Assembly (NCBI RefSeq): GCF_020906515.1
Contig: NC_085852.1
Span: 1,860,001 to 1,924,000 of the forward strand
DNA length: 64,000 nucleotides
Direction of reading: 5' to 3'
Origin: Vanrija pseudolonga
Lineage: Eukaryota; Basidiomycota; Tremellomycetes; Trichosporonales; Trichosporonaceae
This document shows, piece by piece, positions 42,746 through 53,423 of this stretch (position 1 is the first letter of the stretch; each line of letters begins with the position of its first letter). The notes beneath the pieces are model-generated. The model worked only from the letters and a program-made list of their open reading frames with translations, was not told the DNA's origin and ran no database searches. The position numbers and the translations under genes are program-made.

Positions 42746-45700
42746 TCACTGGTACTCGTCAAACACCTGGCCAGTCCACGGGAGGGACGGCTCGGGGGGT
42801 GGCTCACCGAGGTGGTCGAGGAGGTTTGCCCACGCGGGCACATTGTCGGCGGTGGGGAATGCGCTGGCGCTCGGGTCAGACGGCGGGCGGAGGACCCACC
42901 AGTCATCCGTGCTGGCCGGGAAGGGCAAGAGGGTGGAGTGCAGTCCGCCCGGTGTTGTCTGGAAAGTGGGGGGCAGCACGAGGCGGGACGGTGAGAGGAC
43001 TGCTTGCGGTGTGAGTGGCCCTGGGGCGAGGGGCTGGGTCGTGGTGTGCGGCGTGCTTGGTGGCATCATGGGGTTGAAATCTGGGGTCGGGTACACGTTC
43101 TGCAGCGGGATCGGGGCAGGGGAGAAGAACGGGCCCGCTTGAGTCGTGGCGAGGGGGAGTGAGGCGGTAGGCGGTGGCGGGTATATCATGTGTGGTGGTG
43201 GCGGTGGGTAGACCGTGGCGCTTGGTCCGGCGGCTGGGCCGGTTGGCACCGGCACGGTGTGGTGCAGTTTGACTGGGCTAGGGAGACTGGGCCGCGGGCT
43301 CGGCCGCCGCGACATGCGGCTCACGGCACGGCTGTGGATCCTGGACCGTGGCAGGTCGCCCCCGTTCGACGCCATCTCCCCTTCGACGGCGTCGGCATGT
43401 TGCAGGATCATGTCGAGCACGCGGATCTCATTCTCGAGGGACTCATCGCGCCGTGTCGTCTTGCGCTCGACTTCGAGGTACTCGGTGTACAGGGCGCGGA
43501 TGTGCGCGTAGTTGAACTGCTTGAGACGCTTGGGGTAGGCGAGAAGTATGCCGACGACTGTGGCGGGGGAGAAGCCGGAGGCGACCTGGGCGTGAGCAAG
43601 GTGAGATGACAATAAAGCACTCACCGTCATCCACTTGAACCGGTCAAATGGATCCGCGTCGACCTCGCGCATGCTGAGTCGGAGGGAGAGCTCAGCCAGT
43701 GCACTGAAGACGCACGCGTCGAGCGACGTCCGCAGCTCGGAGCTCATGTCCGGGTCATTGAGCTGCGTGAGGAGGTATGGGCGGTGCAAGGAAATCCTCG
43801 CCTGGTAGTACTTTGACGACAGGCTCTGGCGCTGGAATCCAAGCCACGGGTGCGCCTCGTCCATCGACTTGTCAGGGGCGTCGAGCCGGAACACGGGCGG
43901 TAGGTTGGCCGACCAGTCGAGCATGAGACGCTCGCATGCCATGACTTCGGTGTGCTCGCGCCTGCCGAGCCCGAAGCAGTTGGTCTGAATGCGCCCAATG
44001 ATCTGCGCGAGGCGGTAGTGCAGGATCAAAAAGGTCGACTTCGTGATCTTCGTCAGGGGCCAGTTGTGCCGCGGGACCAAGGGGAGCTCGTCATCGTCAA
44101 TGTTGGCGGGGAGGCGGATGGTGAAGCCCCCGTCTTGGATCGCGAGTGGGCGGCCGAGGAAGAGGGAGATGGAGCTGGGGTAAGTCACGGTTGACACGAA
44201 AACACTTACCGATCGAGGATATACAGCTCTGGGTATCAGCTCAGTCATGCCGATCTCAACTTACGAGCCCAGAGCCTCCGACGCAGCTCGGCCTCCTTGC
44301 CGTCGACGCTGCGCCATACCTCGCCGTCAATGTGCATTCTGATGGGTTAGTGCGGACGGAACCCCGTACCCACCCCTGCGCCTGGGCAGCGCGAGCCGCT
44401 GCCCCAATCGTCTGCCATGCTTCTGGCACACGGCGCGTGACAATGAGGTAGAGCGAGAGCTGGAGTCAGCCATTCCGCCGTTCCTTGGAATTCACTCACC
44501 AAACCATACGCCCGCACAGTGTCGACCGACTCGCCGCAAAAGCTAGAAGTCTCTGAGAGGGCGCGCCGGGCGCTCAGGAACAACCGGAGGCTCAGCTCCT
44601 CCCTCTCCTCGAGCAGATCGCCCGACTCGTCCGCCTCCCTGTCTAGGAGCACGCCAAAGGCCAGGACAATGTGGAACAGCGCAAACCACCGGATATCAAT
44701 CTTGCTGAGGTCCTCAAACTCGCCACGGATCCGCCAGAACGTGTCGTACTTTGCACAAAAGTCAGGCTTGTAGAGAAAGTCGATTTGGCTGTATTTAGCG
44801 TTTCTCTGTCCGGCGCCACACTCACTCGTTGTACTTGTCAAAGTAGGCGCGCGTGAATCGCTCACACAACGAGCGGTTGGGCACCTGCCCGTCTAGCTGG
44901 CGGATATGGTACACCATCGACCCGTCCGTCACCGCCGCTGTGAGGTCGCCGAAACGCCGCGCCTGACGCTTGTGCCCGCGTCCATACTGCGAGTCGCTGA
45001 TATCTGCGCTGTTGTTGAGTGTGACCTTGCCAACGACCTGGTGTCAGCAAGCTCAAGATGCGACTCACGTTCATGACCTGGGCCGCAAGGCGCGGGCCAA
45101 AGTGACTCGTGCCGTAGAACTGAAACTGGCCTGGGTGTGAGCGAAACCCCAGCAAACCACTCACGCTCAACGCCACTTCCCTCGATCGCGAGCGACCCGA
45201 TACCCGGCGCACCGCCCTCCTGCATCAATGTGTGGTCGTGTTTGGCAGTGCCACTTTGGGGCTGCTTGGCCAGCGTGTCGCGTTCCTGGTGGTGGCCGCT
45301 GGGCCCAGGTGGATCCTTGCTCCACTTGACGCCGCGCTCATCCGGATCAGTGCGGTCAAAGGACAGCGGGAGGGCAAACGCGTGCCCGGGAGAAGGCTGG
45401 GGGCGCCGAAACGGGAATGGTTCTAGCGGCGATGGATGGTGCAGATGCGCGCGGTTCCGCGGGGTCGCGATTCCGGGCGGTACCCCTGCCGCTGCCCCTT
45501 GCGAGCTGGAGCCGGCATGCGACGCGTGGTGCGATCCGGGGGAGATGGCGTGGATCCCCTCAGAGATGCTGCTCGTGCTGCCCGAGTGCGAGTGGCCAGA
45601 GCCACGGGACGAGTGCGCCCCACCGCCGCCGCCGCTCCCTGCTTCGGCTTCCGAGTCCTCGTCGTCGAGGTCGTCGTCGTCGTCGGACCGGGGGTGCTTG

Positions 45701-46161
45701 CCACCTGGTCCCCAGGTGCCTGGTGTCTTGAGTGCGCGGCTGTCGGGAAAGCGGCATTCGTCGCCGAGGTTACGGCGTGAGCAGTGGTGGCAAGGGCGGA
45801 GGCCATTGCACTGGGCGTGTGTGTGAGTGCTGCGGGAAGCCAAGCCCCACCACCCACCCACCTTTTGCTTACGGCGGTTGCACTCTGTACACGCTGTCGC
45901 CTGCCGCCCGCGGCGCTTGAACGGCGGATCAGAGTGTGCGCGGTGTGGCTCGTACGGGCGGGACATTGGGTGCGGCTTGTGGGGGAGAGATAGGGACGGA
46001 GACGGAGGGGCAGGCGGCGTGCGCTGCACCTGCTGGAGCTGCTGATGCGAGTTGTTGGTATGAGAAATGTTGGACGCAACCAGGGGGAGGGGGGGGGTTC
46101 GAGGTCCTGGGGTTGGACTGATCGACGATAGTATGAGGGGGGACTGGAGAGCAGGCATCAT
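42746..46161 (-). CDS. Zn2Cys6 transcription factor with fungal-specific domain
   Basis: Ten exons in order: 46161-45862, 45810-45165, 45130-45069, 45037-44826, 44788-44500, 44459-44374, 44338-44265, 44228-44210, 44174-43625, 43585-42746; 1025 residues. The zinc cluster is ACTECNRRKQK + CNGLRPCHHC + C in GDECRF, with an intron after the third-cysteine spacer. An acidic and Gly/Ser/His-rich linker follows. The fungal_trans domain (about residues 400-750) shows FDLSKID-type helices, TIGAAARAAQAQGMHIDG and RRRLWAQLYILDRSISLFLG, the usual core. The C-terminus is Pro-rich, as in activation domains. One exon is 19 nt, one intron only 31 nt, and one 39-nt intron (43586-43624) has no in-frame stop. 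The regulated pathway cannot be read from sequence. The start could be the MM at 46161 or a later Met at MSRPYEPHRAH. Confidence 0.85.
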
Positions 46162-47809
46162 GTTTCGCGTGGTGGTGCTTGGTGGCCAATGTAAGGCAGG
46201 AGTAGGAAGTTGCGGTGTCGAGGAGAATGAGGAGGGAGGAGGAGGGGGGGGGGGGGGGGGTTAACTCGGCGGTGGCGGCGACGGAGAGGAACTGCGAGTC
46301 GAGCGAGTCAGACGGTAAGCGGTTTGGGGGATCAGTGTGTGCGTGTGTGTTGTGTGTGTGAAGATTGTGTGCATGCCAGGGGATGCGGGGGAGAGTGTCT
46401 TTGTCGACGAGATGGTCGAAACAAAAGTAGAGCGTTGCGGTCGGCCCGTCGCGAGCAGAGGGACCTTGCTCGCCGTTGCTCGGCCCGGAGTGATGACCAG
46501 CACTGTGCGGCCGTCGTTGTGACTACCTTGATCTTGTCAATGCAAAGGTCGTGAGCACCGTGTTGTTATAAGGGGCCCTGTGGAGCCCGCCGTATTGGCA
46601 GTGCGCCCCGGCGATCCGTCGTCGCGAAGGGCATGGTACGATGAAATGGCCATGTCTGCCCGGCCAAGTCGACCGCGTCTCGTGTCTGTCTGCCGTCTTG
46701 CCGTCTGCACAACAACTGCATCTGCCACACGCGCCGCGCCACTGATAATGTCATAAGCTGCATCAACGTCACCTGCCCCTCGGCACGTCACGGCTGAGCA
46801 ATGCGCAGTCCACGGGGCAGCGGCCAGTCGCCATCGGCCGACGACACGGCCCGACGCAAACCCTCCTTTAGGCCCGTGCGCGCGTGCAGCTTGAAGGCGC
46901 AGAACAATGACATTTTGAGGGGTGTGCACCGAGCAAGAACAATGCCTTGTGCCGTGGCGGATGCGTGCGTGCAGGTCATATCGTGCAGGTCAGGTCATGC
47001 GGCGGTCCGGTCGGGTCATGACGTCGGAACTGATGCTCGCTCGAGAAGCACGAAGAAGCAGCAGCAGCAGGAGCATGAAACTGCAGCGTGGCCGCCTCGC
47101 GGCGCGGTCCAGATCCCATTTTGAGTTGAAACGGCCGTTTGTGGCGGCGGCGTGGCGCGAGGCGGCCAGACGTGGGGGGTGATGTCCCCTCGGCTCCTGC
47201 GCTGCTGATACACCTTGCTGCCGCTCGGCGCTCGGTGCTCGCGAGCAAGCTCCCGAACTCGCTCGAGCTGTCAGATCCGAGCGTGGCCAAGCGTGATGCA
47301 CTTCCATTCCTGCCGACTATTGTTGCCTCGTGCCTGCATCGCACCCATTGTCGAATGGACAATACCAGTCGCCATGTTGTCGCGGCCCATGATGTTGCTT
47401 CAGCTGCCTCACTCACCATCCTTTGCCTCTGGCCACTCGGGTGCCCTCCTCCCCCATGCCCCTTCACCACCCTCCTTCCCCACCTCGCTGCCCGGCGGGC
47501 GTCTTGCATAATAGTCGTGCCGCTCCATCATCGCTCTCTCCCCATCACTCGCTGTACGCAGTCAACCCAACGCCCTTACCAGAGTCTCAGCTGTGCTGAT
47601 CAAACGCATACACACAACCTCATCTACCTTCCCACGCCCCAGCTCTTCGCCAAAGCCGCCGCGGTAGTTACCGTCGTCAGTCGCTTTGAGACCTTGCCCT
47701 CTCTGCCTGTTGCTTACTCTGCAGTCAACGTCGTTCACCTCTTACATTGGTGAACCCCCCCTCTTCGAGCCACCTTACCCCATCCCAATATTTCAAACTG
47801 TTCCGCACA
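46162..47809. promoter_or_regulatory. Divergent promoter region: Zn2Cys6 factor / G-alpha
   Basis: 1.65 kb between outward-facing start codons, with a G17 run near the transcription factor and CT-rich, ATG-poor sequence before G-alpha. I see no conserved ORF. Confidence 0.45.
46244..46260 (+). repeat. Homopolymer G17
   Basis: Seventeen consecutive G follow a GGA-rich stretch about 85 bp upstream of the transcription-factor ATG. It is C-rich on that gene's coding strand. Confidence 0.9.
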
Positions 47810-49167
47810 ATGGGCGGCTGCTTCTCGTCTCCGGGATCCCGGCCCAAGTCACCAACGTCGTCGTGGTCCCGAGATATCGACAAGCAGCTGCGCGAGGTGG
47901 GCCGAAGAGAGGGGCGTCGCTGACTAGGCAGGAGGAGAAGCGCATGTCCCGCGAGGTCAAGCTCCTGCTCCTCGGCGCTGGCGCCTCGGGCAAGTCGACG
48001 GTCCTCAAGCAGATGCGCTACCTTCACCGCAAGCCGTTCAGCCCGGGTGAGGTGGAGGACTACCGGTGGGTCCTGTCGGGCGGCGGCAAGGCGCAGAGCT
48101 AAAGGAGTGGCACAGCAAAATCGTCTTCTCCAACATTGTCGGCGGGATGCGCGCTGTCATCGATATGATGGACGAGCTGGGCATGGGAGTGGCACACGAG
48201 AACAGGAGATTCATCAACCTCGTCGACAATGAGGAGCCCGTGAACAGTGGTCAGCCGTTCCCTCCGAGATACTTCAAGGCACTCAAGTCACTCTGGGACG
48301 ATGAAGGCGTCCAGGAATGCTACTCGAAGAGCTATGAGTATGCCCTTCCTGAGAACACGCCCTAGTAGGTGCTAGTGACAGGGGGTACGACTCACACTGC
48401 GTAGCTTTTACGCCCATCTGGACCGTCTCTTTGATCCAGAGTACAAGCCGACCCATGACGACATTCTGCGCGTGCGTTCCAAGACGACTGGTATCTCCGA
48501 GACGCGGTTCGAGATCAACGACATGGTGTTCAGGCTGTTTGATGTGGGCGGCCAGCGTAGCGAGCGCCGGAAATGGTGAGATACAGCATAGATCAGCATG
48601 CTGACGACCCAGGGCGTCGTGCTTTGAAGGCGTCACGTCGATCATCTTCCTCGTCAGCTTGTCAGACTACAACTCGAGCATCATCGAGGACCGTGACTCG
48701 AACGGCATGATCGAGGCCCTCATTCTCTGGGAGTCGATTGTCAATTCCCAGTGTGAGTAGTCTGTTATTGTCAGCCGCACTTACTTACCCCACCAGGGTT
48801 CACGAGGTCCTCAATGATCCTCTTCCTCAACAAGGCCGACCTTCTCAAGGAGAAGCTTGCGGACCCAAAGCAGCAGATCGCGACCTGGTGGCCAGAGTAT
48901 CCGGGCAAGCCTGGGTCATTCATGGACGCGGTCGACTACTTCAAGGCCAAGTTCCGCGCAGTCAACCGTACCCAGTCCAAGGAGATTTACATCCAGTGGG
49001 TTGTCGGGCCGAGGGCCGAGCTAACGATGCCAGTATCACGACGGCGACGGACAGTGCGCAGCTCAAGGTCGTCATGGCGGCCGTGACGGACACGATTGGC
49101 AAGTAGTCCGCCTGGGCTTTGACTGACCTCAGTGCGCAACTCGCTCCGCGATATGGCCATCCTCTAG
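47810..49167 (+). CDS. Heterotrimeric G-protein alpha subunit
   Basis: Exons: 47810-47896, 47932-48046, 48097-48364, 48405-48575, 48613-48752, 48797-48995, 49034-49098, 49133-49167; 359 residues, the standard length. MGGCFSS is a myristoylation and palmitoylation signal (Gly2, Cys4). The P-loop is [18 protein letters not shown], switch [15 protein letters not shown], and switch [27 protein letters not shown] binds the guanine ring, and HITTATDS replaces the usual TCATDT. The P-loop has Ala where nearly all G-alphas have Glu (GAGES). The last intron (49099-49132) uses a GC donor (G|GCAAGT...CTCAG); only this splice gives [14 protein letters not shown], the receptor-contact tail. Such subunits relay receptor signals, for example nutrient or pheromone cues, at the plasma membrane; which fungal class this is remains open. 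Confidence 0.92.
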
Positions 49168-49874
49168 GTCAGAACCATTAATACCATGTCGTCGAGCGAG
49201 TTACCCCGTATAGTCTAGTGGCCTCTACTATTTGTTGTTGGTCCCAGTCCCGGTCCCGGTCCCCCGCGCACGCTGCCGGCCACGTTGTGCAGGCTACTGC
49301 TGTCGTTTAGTTGGTTGTTGTGTTTTACGCGCTGTAGAGTGCAATGCAAAGTGTGCAAGTGGTGGTCGTGGTGGTGGTCAAGGCGTGCATTTCGAGGCCG
49401 AGGCGAGGCGAGCGAGGTCTGTGTTGTGTGTGACATCACAGGGGCCATCACCGTGCACGTGATTTGCCAGAAAGGGCGCCGCGGCGTGCGGGGTGGGGGT
49501 GCGGGCTCGTGGGTGGTTGCTGCTGCTCGCTGCTGCCCCGATGACATTGAAACGTTGGCTGAGTGCGTGTGCGCCGCAGACATCCCCCTCCTCTCCCTCC
49601 TCGACGCGCGCATCGCATCGCATCACACACTCTCTCAATTACATTGAGGGCTCGATCAACGCTGCGGAGAGCAGGCTCGACACATTCTCTACACACGTTT
49701 GCCCGCGCCTGGACCACCAACGCGACACAGGCGCCCACCACCTCTTCGGCCACCGAGCAGTTCCAAGCCCGGCCCTGCGTAACACCCCTCCCGGCCGCGT
49801 TCCGCGTACCTGCAGTCACCTCGTGTTAACTTGTCTCTGTCCTTCTCTCTCTCAACACCACCACCGCCGCCGCC
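49168..49874. other. Intergenic region before EFR3
   Basis: It contains the G-alpha 3' flank, a short CCCGGT repeat near 49248-49263, and the CT-rich EFR3 leader. A tRNA-like A box near 49210 has no matching arms. Confidence 0.45.
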
Positions 49875-52800
49875 ATGCCGTGCCTCCCGTGCATGCAGCT
49901 CAACCCGAGCTTGCAGATCCTCAACGAGTGCTATCCGCCCCCCAAGGACCTGCTCAAGTCGGGCCCAGAGTTCATGCCCCTGTCCCAGGACACGTCCAAG
50001 CTCACCTACTATGCGACCAACAAGCCAAGCAGCCTGGGCAAGATTGGCGACGAGCTCGAGCGCCGCATCGCCAAGGAGGCAAGAGCGAGCACTGGCGGCT
50101 ACCCCAAGTCGCGGGCGTGAGTGTAGCTAGCCTGTCAATGCTGACCCCCAGGTCCCTCCTCATCTCCCTCGTCATCCTTCACCGCCTGTTGACAGAGTGC
50201 AAGGGCGAGATTGGCAAGTTTGCGCTGCAGACAATGCGGATGATTTCCTCGGCCCTCGATGTCAAGGTGTACCAGAAGAACGACACGGACCTCGAGGTCG
50301 CCGCGCGCGCAGCGAGTTGCTTCAAGGCCTTCGCGACGTTCACCGACGGCGCCGCGATCGGCGTCGATGACACCCTGACGGACGAGTACCTCGGCGTGCT
50401 GTCCAAGTTTGCGCAGATGGCAACGACGCAGCACACGTCCGAGAAGCCAGACGACGAGGAGCAGAGCCGTACCCGCCTTGTCGGGCTGCAGGCGCTCAGC
50501 TCCGCGGCAGGGAGTGAAGCAGTGTTCGGGAGCAACGTCGAGTTCCCGCGCCAGGTCAAGATCATCGTCCCCGCGCTCCTGACTATTATTTCAGAAGCGC
50601 CACTCGCCGACCTCAAGGACGAGTCGTCAAAGAAGAGCCCCGTGGGCGGCGATAACGTCTCGCCCTTCTTCCGCGAGTTTGCGGTCCGCAAGCCCATCAA
50701 CGACCGCCGTGCGCCCAGCTTGCACGAGCACGTGCCGGGAGAGAAGGGCCCAGGGAGCGAAGATGTCCGCTCGGCGGCCCTCCGCTGCTTCTACGACCTC
50801 ATCGGCGAGTGCCAGGCGTCCCAGGCCAACACAGTGCTCGACGTCTGCTTTAGCTTCCTCGACAAGGTCGGCTGGAACGACGTCGAGCGGTGCTGCTGGC
50901 TCGCCGAGCGCCTCACCGCCGCCATGCTCCTCCAGTCGCGTTTTGTCGTCCCCACTCGCCTGGTCGAGCTCCTCGTCAACCTCCCCGACGACAGCCCGCC
51001 TACGCAAAAGCACTCTTCGGTGCTGGCCATGATCACGACTATTCTCAGCTCCAACGTCTCGCTCGTGGGCCTCGCAATCACCGATATCCTCGCCAGCCTC
51101 CTCAGCGTCATCATCCGCAGAGTTGGCGTCGATTCGCGCGACGCCCTCCTCCCCGCCCTCGTCCAGTGTGTCTCGTCTCTCGGCACGCACATCTACTACG
51201 CCGACCAGATCAACGACATTGTCGAGGAAATTGCCCTCCAGATCCTCGCAGTGCCGGCCTCCAACCCCGCACAGCAGGAGACCCTCCGCGTGCTCATCTA
51301 CTGCATCACGGGCGTTATGAAGGCTGCCGACCTCGGCGACCAGGCAGAGGCCCGCGTGACGAGCCCAATCTCTGAAAAGCCCATTGACAAGGGCAAGGCG
51401 CCGCTCCTCGAGACGCCCGCGATCGACACTCGCCGCGGCCTCGGCCGTCGCAACCCCATCGCGCCCGAGGTGTGGCAGGAGACTCTGCCGCTGCTGTGCG
51501 AAGCGTCGTACCCTGTCCGCGCGGCCTACGTCCAGGCCTTTGTCTTCTACCTCGAGACCGAGATGCCGCGCGACCGCAAGCCGCGCCCCAACGAGCCCAA
51601 CATTACGCGCTTCTGTAACGCCGTCATGGCTGCGATTTACACCCTCGCCATCAGCTCCAAGCTCGGCGTCGCCGAGGCGCTGCCCACCCCGCCGGACTCT
51701 CCCCACCCGATCGAGAAGATTTCCGACCCAGTGGAGAAGGTTACTGACGCCGCAACCTCCCCTTCCAAGGCCGTATCCTGGAACGTCAACGTCATCGAGC
51801 CCACGCCGAACGGTAGCCTCGCGAGCAAGGCCAACCCTCCTGCCATCAACGTGCCGATCGCCAACGCCAACGCCAGCACGGGCGCGGGCAACTCGGGCCA
51901 CACGACGCCGGTGTCTCGGAAACCCCTCCGCGGCGGCCGCCGTGTCTCCCTCCCGCTCAACCGCCTCGAGTCCGGCGCCAACCTCACGTCGTTTGACAAC
52001 GTCGCCACGCCGTTCGACTACTCTGCCATTCTGAGGATTCTCGACGAACTCAACAACTGTGTGCCCGTCGCGGCGCTCCTTACCGCCGCGCCGATGCTCC
52101 TCGCGCTCGACCGCGACGCCGCCACCGAGCTTATCAGACGCCCTGGAGATGGCCGTACCGGTGCGTGGGTGATCGAGCGCAAGCGCGCCTGCCGCGAGAC
52201 TGTGGCCTTTGCGTGGCGCCGCCTCGCCGACCGTTGGGGCGTGGCCTCGGCTGTTCAGCTCGCCGACAAGGCTATCAACTCGCTCCCCGAGCCCTTCTCC
52301 GTGCCAGACTGGCGCGCCCCACTCTCGCAGGACGACGTGCTCCCGCCCCCTGCCGAGCCCGCGGCCTTCTTCCGCGACCAGACCGAGGGCGAGTCGCAGT
52401 CGTCGAGCCTCCCGATTCTCGACCCCGCCCAGCTCGTCACGGCCTTCTCCACCTCGCCCTCGGTACAGGCCACCACTGGCCGCGACCAGGCAAGCATCGC
52501 CCGTCGCTTCACCTCGCCTTGGAATGTCGAGCTGGCCATCAAGGAGTGTAAGTGACATGCCATAGACATTGCTCACACCCAGCGCTCGAGCGTTACTCGT
52601 CTTCGGCCCCCGACGGCGAGCTGCACGGCAACGCAGCCGAGATGCTCATGGCCATCCCAAACTCTTCGTACCAGTCCCTCGGGCACCCCGTGTCCCGCTC
52701 GGTCGACGTGGCCGACCTGCGTGACGCGCTCGACGGTGGCGGAGGTGACAGAGGCAGCGTGGTCAACATGCCTGGCTCGGGCGCAAACTCGTTTGTCAGC

Positions 52801-52974
52801 ACGGCGACTGATGTGGCGCTGGGCTCGTCCCCAGACGCCAAGCGGCCCAAGCCACCAAAGCCCGACACAAAGGACATCCTCAACCAGATCTTCAAGGACA
52901 ACGACAAGAGAAAGGCAAAGACGTCCAACGGACCAAAGGTGCCCCCGTCAGCCGATGCCCCCATCAATGTTTAG
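49875..52974 (+). CDS. EFR3: EFR3, plasma-membrane anchor of the PI4-kinase complex
   Basis: Exons: 49875-50116, 50152-52547, 52583-52974; 1009 residues. The N-terminus MPCLPCMQLNPSLQIL has two cysteines suited to palmitoylation. NECYPPPKDLL and LTYYATNKPSSLGKIGDELE match the EFR3 start, where each helix pair builds an armadillo/HEAT rod. The helical rod continues to about residue 500 (AARAASCFKAFATFTDG, RCCWLAERLTAAMLLQSR). The C-terminal half is less ordered, with CDK-like sites and a Ser-rich stretch. Efr3 holds Stt4 (PI4KIII-alpha) and Ypp1/TTC7 at the plasma membrane to make PI4P. The open frame extends upstream of 49875, but only the ATG with CCGCC before it gives the conserved N-terminus. 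The 35-nt introns fit the local pattern. Confidence 0.9.
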
Positions 52975-53423
52975 TTGCCCATTCTAGAGTCTCTCTTCTC
53001 CGCCACTCGCATTGCCTCGTTAGTTTGTATACCCTCGTTACACCCATATCCCCACACTTATAGTTCACTCATCCATAATGATGGAATGCTTGTGACATGC
53101 CATTGCTAGCGAGGTCGCCGGGGAGGGGAACTGGACACAAGACTAATGAAACTATGCGGTTAGAATGGGAGGGGGACAGGCGGAGAGAGAGAGAGAGAGG
53201 GAGAGAGACAGAGAGGGAGGAGAGGAGGGGAAGGCCGATCGTGCCTCCTGGGTCGCGCAGTACACCATTATCAGACACTGAACAAGGAACAGGCCGGTGT
53301 TGCGGGGTCGAGCCAGTGGGGTGGCACATTATCCACAGAGCAAGAGGCCTTTGCGTGTTTATACAAGGGAGCCCTGGGTTGTTGAATTACTCTGTGCGGG
53401 TTAGCAACTGTACGATTTGCCTG
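52975..53423. other. Convergent 3' region: EFR3 / cyclin, with purine repeat
   Basis: Between the two stop codons lies a GA-rich tract (53182-53230) of GAGA units on the plus strand. No coding frame is present. A small alternative last exon of the cyclin could fall near 53385. Confidence 0.5.

Noticed and set aside
49205-49240. tRNA A-box-like TAGTCTAGTGG
   Set aside because: No anticodon or T arm can be paired downstream; it lies in the G-alpha 3' flank.
49493-49874. N-terminal extension of EFR3
   Set aside because: The open frame upstream is low-complexity and non-conserved; the family N-terminus starts at the ATG at 49875.
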